Positions 6,434 to 7,475 of a stretch of DNA of 7,475 nucleotides are shown here, in pieces; the stretch's first letter is position 1; each line of letters starts with the position of its first letter. The translations under genes and the position numbers were made by a program. The DNA is from Spirochaetaceae bacterium (GTDB lineage Bacteria > Spirochaetota > Spirochaetia > Treponematales > Breznakiellaceae). A model generated the notes under the pieces. That model was given only the letters and a program-made list of their open reading frames with translations, ran no database searches and had not been told where the DNA came from. The stretch spans positions 1 through 7,475 of the forward strand of contig JAIRMO010000213.1 of NCBI GenBank assembly GCA_031258625.1. Direction: 5' to 3'.

Positions 6434-6480
6434 TAACAGGAATTACCAAAGCCCCGGTTCAGTCCGGACTTTTCCTGTTA
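6434..6480 (-). promoter_or_regulatory. Stem-loop abutting the yidC ribosome binding site
   Basis: TAACAGGAA (6434-6442) is a perfect 9-bp complement of TTCCTGTTA (6472-6480). On the mRNA (minus strand) the distal arm ends in TTA, directly joined to the yidC Shine-Dalgarno AGGAG. The 29-nt loop contains a perfect 10-bp palindrome, AGTCCGGACT at 6461-6470. The structure fills most of the 61-nt yidD-yidC gap and could modulate yidC translation. No T-tract follows, so termination is unlikely. Confidence 0.5.
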
Positions 6481-6485
6481 TATAA

Positions 6486-6704
6486 TTAAGGTACCGGATC
6501 ATAACCGCCGGGGTGAAAGGGGTGACACCGCAGGATCCGTTTAAAAGATAAAAATAAACCCCGAAAAACACCATATTTCTGTACCGCTTCATAGGCATAG
6601 GCGGAACAGGTAGGAATATATCTACAACTGGCCGGCAAATGGGGTGAAAAAACCTTTTGATAGAACCGGATCGACACAAGAACCAGCTTCCGCAAAAATG
6701 TCAT
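6486..6704 (-). CDS. yidD: Membrane protein insertion efficiency factor YidD
   Basis: 72 residues, ATG 6704, TAA at 6486-6488; this is the usual size for the family. The signature is clear: [31 protein letters not shown] and, at the C-terminus, [15 protein letters not shown]. The conserved cysteines are at 27, 33 and 60. YidD is a small peripheral inner-membrane protein with an amphipathic N-terminal helix that aids YidC-dependent insertion. Its position between rnpA and yidC is the standard one. The ATG follows the rnpA stop by 3 nt and has only a weak GGA upstream, so translational coupling to rnpA is likely. Confidence 0.95.
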   Translation of the reverse strand: MTFLRKLVLVSIRFYQKVFSPHLPASCRYIPTCSAYAYEAVQKYGVFRGLFLSFKRILRCHPFHPGGYDPVP

Positions 6705-6707
6705 AAT

Positions 6708-7097
6708 TCAGTTTCCATAAAACAGCCCGGCTTTAGAAAATAAAATCCTTACCTGTTCCATCCGCCGTGCAAAACTGTCTTTTCCGGGGTAAACCAATAG
6801 AACTAAATCATAACCGCCTGTTAATTCGTTCCGTATATGCCGGTAGGCTTCCCGCCCAACCCGGCGGGCCCGGTTCCGATTTACCGCGTTCCCATACTTA
6901 CGGGCAAAGGTAAAAACAATCCGGTTATAGGACAATCCGTTCCGTACAAAAAACAACTTTGCCCCGGAACAGGTAACGATTTTTCCCCGTTTAAAAATTT
7001 CCCGTATACTATCCCTTCTCTTGAGCCGTTCTATCCGCAAAAACCGGAAAGACGGACTTTGTTTCCCTTGAAAAGACAAGGTCAGGGGAAAGGGCAC
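6708..7097 (-). CDS. rnpA: Ribonuclease P protein component
   Basis: 129 residues from GTG 7097. The family signature KYGNAVNRNRARRVGREAYR (about 67-86) holds the basic RNR motif that contacts RNase P RNA; FRFLRIERLKRRDSIREIF at 17-35 is the usual N-terminal strand and helix. The protein pairs with the RNase P ribozyme to trim tRNA 5' leaders. The start is uncertain. GTG 7097 sits 3 nt after the rpmH stop, mirroring the 3-nt rnpA-yidD gap, and an in-frame TAG lies two codons upstream. However, no good ribosome binding site is visible, and TTG 7079 would give a 123-residue protein nearer the typical length. Coupling to rpmH translation is likely. The C-terminus (LFYGN) looks complete. Confidence 0.95.
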   Translation of the reverse strand: MPFPLTLSFQGKQSPSFRFLRIERLKRRDSIREIFKRGKIVTCSGAKLFFVRNGLSYNRIVFTFARKYGNAVNRNRARRVGREAYRHIRNELTGGYDLVLLVYPGKDSFARRMEQVRILFSKAGLFYGN

Positions 7098-7100
7098 GCC

Positions 7101-7256
7101 CTAATAGGGCTTTTTTTCATCGGAAACGCTCAGCTTAATCCGGCCCTTTGCCCGGCGGCGCTTTAAAACCAAGCGTCCTCCCCGGGTTTTCATCCGAGCC
7201 CGGAACCCCAATTTCCGGTTCCGTTTTACTTTACTCGGTTGATAAGTTCGTTTCAT
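7101..7256 (-). CDS. rpmH: 50S ribosomal protein L34
   Basis: 51 residues, ATG 7256, TAG at 7101-7103. The sequence [20 protein letters not shown] followed by [19 protein letters not shown] is an unmistakable L34, a small highly basic large-subunit protein. GGAG lies 8 nt before the ATG. Compared with the 46-residue E. coli protein it has a short C-terminal extension (DEKKPY) reaching almost to the rnpA start. It is first in the minus-strand train, with a good promoter upstream; rpmH-rnpA adjacency is nearly universal in bacteria. Confidence 0.97.
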   Translation of the reverse strand: MKRTYQPSKVKRNRKLGFRARMKTRGGRLVLKRRRAKGRIKLSVSDEKKPY

Positions 7257-7269
7257 AGGAGTATCTCCT
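7257..7269 (-). promoter_or_regulatory. Small hairpin containing the rpmH Shine-Dalgarno
   Basis: On the minus strand AGGAG ATA CTCCT forms a perfect 5-bp inverted repeat with a 3-nt loop ending directly before the rpmH ATG. The AGGAG arm is the ribosome binding site itself, so the hairpin could mask it. The stem is short and may be only marginally stable. Confidence 0.45.
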
Positions 7270-7327
7270 TTAGCCGTTTTAATGGCCCATCTATATAAAG
7301 GTTCATGGGATCAAATTAATAAAATTT

Positions 7328-7356
7328 AATATAGAAGAAATGGGGATTAAGGTCAA
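7328..7356 (-). promoter_or_regulatory. Sigma70-type promoter of the rpmH gene train
   Basis: Read on the minus strand: -35 TTGACC (7351-7356), 17-nt spacer, -10 TATATT (7328-7333), each 5 of 6 to consensus. Transcription would begin near 7321, leaving an AT-rich leader of about 65 nt before rpmH. A perfect TATAAT also occurs at 7372-7377 on the same strand, but no convincing -35 box is correctly spaced from it. Confidence 0.7.
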
Positions 7357-7359
7357 GCC

Positions 7360-7475
7360 CAGGGCAACCGCATTATAAAACCTCTCAAGAAAAAAAGAAA
7401 AAAGCCGATAGGGACGGGATGGAGGGGAAAAATGGACATACGAAGCGAACTTGCCCAGATCCCGGACCCCCGGAT
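7360..7475 (+). mobile_element. Possible left end of an ISAs1-family insertion sequence (cut by window edge)
   Basis: CAGGGCAACC starts at 7360, about 70 nt before the start of a gene whose N-terminus fits an ISAs1-type transposase. From memory, ISAs1-family inverted repeats begin with CAGGG and target duplications are about 8 bp. The other end is outside the window, so no inverted repeat or target duplication can be verified. Confidence 0.3.
7432..7475 (+). CDS. Start of a divergent gene, possibly ISAs1-family transposase (3' end outside window)
   Basis: ATG 7432 is preceded by GGAGGGG (7421-7427) with a 4-nt gap, a strong ribosome binding site, and the frame stays open to the edge. The 14 visible residues are MDIRSELAQIPDPR. 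The IPDPR near the N-terminus matches the start of ISAs1/H-repeat transposases (DDE_Tnp_1-associated domain), where an F/L-x-x-I/L-x-DPR motif precedes a conserved His. Fourteen residues are too few for a firm call. No good promoter is visible on the plus strand; TATAAA at 7374-7379 could be a -10 box without a -35. The gene diverges from rpmH. Confidence 0.55.
   Translation, partial: MDIRSELAQIPDPR

Noticed and set aside
1..7475. CRISPR array, tRNA or rRNA genes
   Set aside because: The only regular repeats are protein-coding LRR units with no spacers, and no tRNA cloverleaf or rRNA sequence was recognised.

Overview
The window looks like chromosomal DNA from a diderm spirochaete, most likely a Treponema of the termite-gut type. 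Three things support this: the order rpmH-rnpA-yidD-yidC-jag, a YidC with a large extracytoplasmic domain next to a Jag/KhpB protein, and a neighbouring BspA-type leucine-rich repeat protein whose C-terminal tail resembles those I recall from termite-gut treponemes. The genus is an inference; no rRNA or other marker is present.

Layout, left to right. Bases 1-650 (+) carry the 3' end of a BspA/LRR_5 surface-type protein built from 22-residue repeats. Bases 651-846 are a convergent intergenic gap holding an 11-bp perfect hairpin with a nested GGGTC/GACCC palindrome (REP-like) and one of two copies of a 20-bp C5/G5 repeat. From 7256 leftward to 847 lies one compact minus-strand gene train: rpmH, rnpA, yidD, yidC, jag, an exported protein of unknown function, a MoxR-type AAA+ ATPase and a DUF58 protein. 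Gaps are 3, 3, 61, 70, -4, 27 and -32 nt. A good sigma70-type promoter (TTGACC, 17 nt, TATATT) lies at 7328-7356 upstream of rpmH. At the right edge (7432-7475, +) a gene begins divergently. Its first 14 residues fit the start of an ISAs1-family transposase, and a possible IS end (CAGGG) lies at 7360, only 3 bases beyond the rpmH -35 box.

How the genes fit together. rpmH (ribosomal protein L34), rnpA (RNase P protein), yidD and yidC (membrane protein insertion) and jag (RNA-binding KH/R3H regulator) form the classic translation-to-membrane-insertion cluster. Joined to its 3' end are a secreted protein of unknown function and a MoxR/DUF58 pair, a module generally linked to chaperone-like maturation of envelope or vWA proteins. 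The main points of interest are this fusion of modules, the unknown exported protein, small mRNA hairpins beside several start codons, a C9 tract in the DUF58 gene, and the mobile or repeat elements at both ends of the gene train. I did not find a clearly new defence or mobile system; most of the window is housekeeping.
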